Shown here piece after piece: positions 47,520 to 49,132 of a stretch of 49,132 nucleotides of DNA. The DNA lies in IMG/VR virus record IMGVR_UViG_3300006802_013340, positions 1-49,132 of that record. The stretch is one strand, 5' to 3'. The notes beneath the pieces are model-generated. The model worked only from the letters and a program-made list of their open reading frames with translations, searched no databases and was not told where the DNA came from. Both the position numbers and the translations under genes were made by a program. This DNA is from a virus. Within the stretch, counting starts at the first letter, position 1. Each line of letters begins with the position of its first letter.

Positions 47520-47755
47520 TGCTTGAAGATCGTCTTAGAAAGTTGTAAGTTGGTATCTCGATCAGTCTTTTTAGTAAAAACCGGGTTGATGATCTTCTTA
47601 AAGAACTCGTAGTCTCTGTCATTAAACATGACATGCCATTCGTTTTCATAGTTGGACAAGAGGACCCAACCATTGCCGAGTCTCATGTCCAATTCCGATT
47701 TTTGCTCTTCACTCAAAGGTCGCTTAGCTAAACGACCATAATAATTATAAAACAT
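47501..47755 (-). CDS. 84-aa hypothetical protein
   Basis: MFYNYYGRLAKRPLSEEQKSEL ... GNGWVLLSNYENEWHVMFND ... FKKIINPVFTK. Soluble, mixed. No family known. 6 nt after the nitroreductase stop, and overlaps the dioxygenase start, so in one transcript. Confidence 0.5.
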   Translation of the reverse strand: MFYNYYGRLAKRPLSEEQKSELDMRLGNGWVLLSNYENEWHVMFNDRDYEFFKKIINPVFTKKTDRDTNLQLSKTIFKQCFFGS

Positions 47756-47761
47756 AAAGAA

Positions 47762-48415
47762 TTAGAGGTATGTTACCTTCGCGTTGGGTTTATCAAAAGA
47801 ACGCACTTTCTTACCAGTGCCTTGGCTCTCGCGACGTTGCTTGCTAGGATCTTTGAAGCCAACACCCATAGCCAAGATGGGTTTATCATTGGTGTTCAAT
47901 AGCTTTTTCACTTCTTCGTGATTAAAGCACTTATCACAACCAGTTTGGTAACCAAGCATAGAAGCGGTCATATTAACAAAGCCAGCAGCAACACCGATAG
48001 CTTCATGCATGTCTGCATAGTTGGTCAGCCGATCTTTTTCAGAGTCGATGCCCATGGCAATCTTCTTCTGCTCGGAAGTACGGAACACTGAGTGTTTGTT
48101 CTCAGTAAAGATCAAGACTGCATTGGCGAGAACTTGAGGGTTATCACGTGCTTCAGTCTTGGAAGCTTCATACATATGCTCTAGAGTCTCGCGATCTTCG
48201 ATCACATAGACGTTATAGAAGTCAACGTTTTGTTTAGAAGGTGCCTGAGTGGCAGCATGGACGATTAGATCCAAGTCTTCTTTAGGGATCTGCTTACTTA
48301 GGTCCCAGTTACGTTGGCATCGCTGACCGCGTAGGATCGCGTCATTGATGTACTTATTAAATTGTTGTTTATCCACTACGGGTGCAATGGCTTCTTGAAA
48401 TGCGGCTGGCGTCAT
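47762..48415 (-). CDS. nitroreductase-family flavoprotein
   Basis: 217 aa. AILRGQRCQRNWDLSKQIP, VHAATQAPSKQNVDFYNVYV (FMN-binding R ... P-S-x-x-N), GFVNMTASMLGYQTGCDKCF and PILAMGVGFKDP are standard nitroreductase blocks. FMN-dependent NAD(P)H oxidoreductase; a physiological substrate is unknown. A plausible reductase partner for oxygenases, but not shown. GGGGGAAAC before the ATG and a late-type promoter. Confidence 0.85.
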   Translation of the reverse strand: MTPAAFQEAIAPVVDKQQFNKYINDAILRGQRCQRNWDLSKQIPKEDLDLIVHAATQAPSKQNVDFYNVYVIEDRETLEHMYEASKTEARDNPQVLANAVLIFTENKHSVFRTSEQKKIAMGIDSEKDRLTNYADMHEAIGVAAGFVNMTASMLGYQTGCDKCFNHEEVKKLLNTNDKPILAMGVGFKDPSKQRRESQGTGKKVRSFDKPNAKVTYL

Positions 48416-48451
48416 GAAATGTTTCCCCCAAAAAATAGGTATCGGTACACT

Positions 48452-48459
48452 TATTTATA
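48452..48459 (-). promoter_or_regulatory. T4-type late promoter (TATAAATA)
   Basis: Exact octamer on the minus strand, 36 nt before the nitroreductase ATG and just past the terminator at 48475-48497. An independent late unit. Confidence 0.75.
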
Positions 48460-48474
48460 CAAGTTAAGAGCCAG

Positions 48475-48497
48475 AAAAAGGGGCCGAAGCCCCTTTG
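48475..48497 (-). terminator. strong Rho-independent terminator
   Basis: On the minus strand AAAGGGGC, UUCG tetraloop, GCCCCTTTTT: an 8-bp stem closed C-UUCG-G and followed by U residues. It ends the phasin-like transcript immediately after the stop at 48499. Confidence 0.88.
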
Positions 48498-48498
48498 T

Positions 48499-48714
48499 TT
48501 AGTCGCGTTTAGAGACAAACGTATATAGTTCTGCCGCCTTTTTCATCAACTCTTCTGTTGAATATGGCTTAAGAGCTTCTTTCATGTCTTCTGCAGTCTT
48601 CTGACCTTGGTCAAACAACTGTTGGGTAAACATGTAGTTCATTTCCCAGGCGCGGTCCATGTAGTCCTTAGCCATCTTCAAGACTTCTTGACGGATTTCA
48701 AACGGGTTTTTCAT
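48499..48714 (-). CDS. phasin-like helical protein B
   Basis: 71 aa from ATG at 48714 with GGAGGCGACT before it. MKNPFEIRQEVLKMAKDYMD ... STEELMKKAAELYTFVSKRD is a conserved small helical protein of T4-like marine phages. Amphipathic helices like phasins; may be virion-associated or membrane-interacting. Function unknown. Confidence 0.65.
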   Translation of the reverse strand: MKNPFEIRQEVLKMAKDYMDRAWEMNYMFTQQLFDQGQKTAEDMKEALKPYSTEELMKKAAELYTFVSKRD

Positions 48715-48725
48715 AGTCGCCTCCA

Positions 48726-48941
48726 TTATTTAGTAACCAATTTAGAAACTGCCGAGAATTGGTCGACGGTGTACTTCATCATTGCGATGGAGTTGTCGAC
48801 AATCATTTCAGCGTATTGAGTTTGAGCGTCGAGGTATCTTTCAGCTGCTTCTTTCAGTTCAGGTTGGTCCTTGAACATCTGATCGCCAACCAATTTCTTG
48901 GTATGCTGAAACTGCTCGATATAGAATTTAGGTGAAAACAT
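48726..48941 (-). CDS. phasin-like helical protein A
   Basis: 71 aa. MFSPKFYIEQFQHTKKLVGD ... LKEAAERYLDAQTQYAEMIV ... FSAVSKLV: helical, similar to phasin-domain proteins and to small conserved proteins of T4-like marine phages. CAGGAGATTTAA before the ATG. Downstream of a GATAAATA box. Confidence 0.65.
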   Translation of the reverse strand: MFSPKFYIEQFQHTKKLVGDQMFKDQPELKEAAERYLDAQTQYAEMIVDNSIAMMKYTVDQFSAVSKLVTK

Positions 48942-48997
48942 TTAAATCTCCTGTGTGTGTTTGTGAAAATACCGGTTTTAAAAAGATCCGGCAACTT

Positions 48998-49005
48998 TAT
49001 TTATC
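48998..49005 (-). promoter_or_regulatory. late-promoter-like box GATAAATA
   Basis: One mismatch to TATAAATA; it overlaps the rubredoxin stop and lies 56 nt before the ATG at 48941. Same variant as at 7854-7861 and 18750-18757. Confidence 0.45.
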
Positions 49006-49132
49006 AAAAGTCTAGAGGTTGGTATGCCTCACGGGCATCGACTCCGCACTCCGGACAATTAGCATACTTTGGCAAATCCTCGAAAGGTCCATCTACAGTC
49101 TCATCATGGATGTGACCGCAAACATCGCATAC
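49004..49132 (-). CDS. rubredoxin, C-terminal part (cut by window edge)
   Basis: 42 residues plus stop. CDVCGHIHDETVDGPFED and NCPECGVDAREAYQPL carry both C-x2-C-G pairs that bind the single iron. Rubredoxins pass electrons one at a time, including to membrane di-iron alkane hydroxylases. The N-terminus is outside the window, so it may be a stand-alone rubredoxin or the end of a larger protein. Confidence 0.85.
   Translation of the reverse strand, partial: VCDVCGHIHDETVDGPFEDLPKYANCPECGVDAREAYQPLDF

Noticed and set aside
1-49132. CRISPR arrays, insertion sequences, canonical tRNA genes, psbA-type photosynthesis genes
   Set aside because: Looked for on both strands; no regularly spaced repeats, transposase, or further tRNA-like T-arm with CCA was found, and no photosystem proteins are encoded.

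Overview
The window is part of the genome of a T4-like myovirus. The diagnostic genes are a family B DNA polymerase (gp43), a DnaB-type replicative helicase (gp41), a UvsX recombinase, a GH19 endolysin and several exact TATAAATA (T4 late-type) promoters. Many small genes resemble those of T4-like cyanophages and pelagiphages. No photosystem genes are present. A circularly permuted (two-piece) tmRNA gene and a proteobacterial-style PstS suggest an aquatic alphaproteobacterial host, but a betaproteobacterium or cyanobacterium cannot be excluded. Nothing in the sequence names the host directly.

Layout. (1) 1-5456, minus strand: the edge of a structural gene, two related proteins with a PD-(D/E)XK-like signature, small genes, a GC-rich palindrome cluster, a DUF932 gene and a sulfotransferase-like gene. 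(2) 5509-7100, plus strand: a beta-ketoacyl synthase overlapping an AspH-like dioxygenase. (3) 7042-19324, minus strand: a tightly packed run of 15 genes. It holds five membrane fatty-acid desaturases, two TauD-like and three other 2OG-Fe(II) dioxygenases, GNAT-like proteins, a PP-loop ATPase and a Rieske oxygenase. A sixth desaturase lies at 21330. (4) 19335-20723: a permuted tmRNA with its own promoter, then pstS with a Pho-box-like promoter. (5) 22183-27172, plus strand: exported and membrane proteins around the endolysin. (6) 27101-30069, minus strand: small early-type genes. (7) 30009-46966, minus strand: replication, recombination and nucleotide metabolism, including thyX, a dCMP-hydroxymethylase-like ThyA homologue, dCMP deaminase, a UDG-like protein, a UDP-glucose dehydrogenase/epimerase pair, MazG and gp43. 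A four-gene block at 33642-37686 may act in DNA base hypermodification. (8) 46890-49132: another dioxygenase, a nitroreductase, two phasin-like proteins and a rubredoxin cut by the window edge.

How it may work together. The ketoacyl synthase, six desaturases, GNAT-like proteins, AspH/TauD/Rieske oxygenases and PP-loop enzyme look like a phage-borne lipid or N-acyl metabolite pathway, with rubredoxin as a possible electron donor. ThyX can supply dTMP, which would free the ThyA homologue to make a modified pyrimidine. Ten promoters on the minus strand share T[G/T]TACA, exactly 17 bp, then a TATAAT-like box. They precede replication, early-type and tmRNA genes, while TATAAATA boxes precede structural-type, lipid, export and nitroreductase genes, so the two classes probably mark early and late expression. 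Several -10 boxes end only 5-7 nt before ATG, which suggests leaderless mRNAs.
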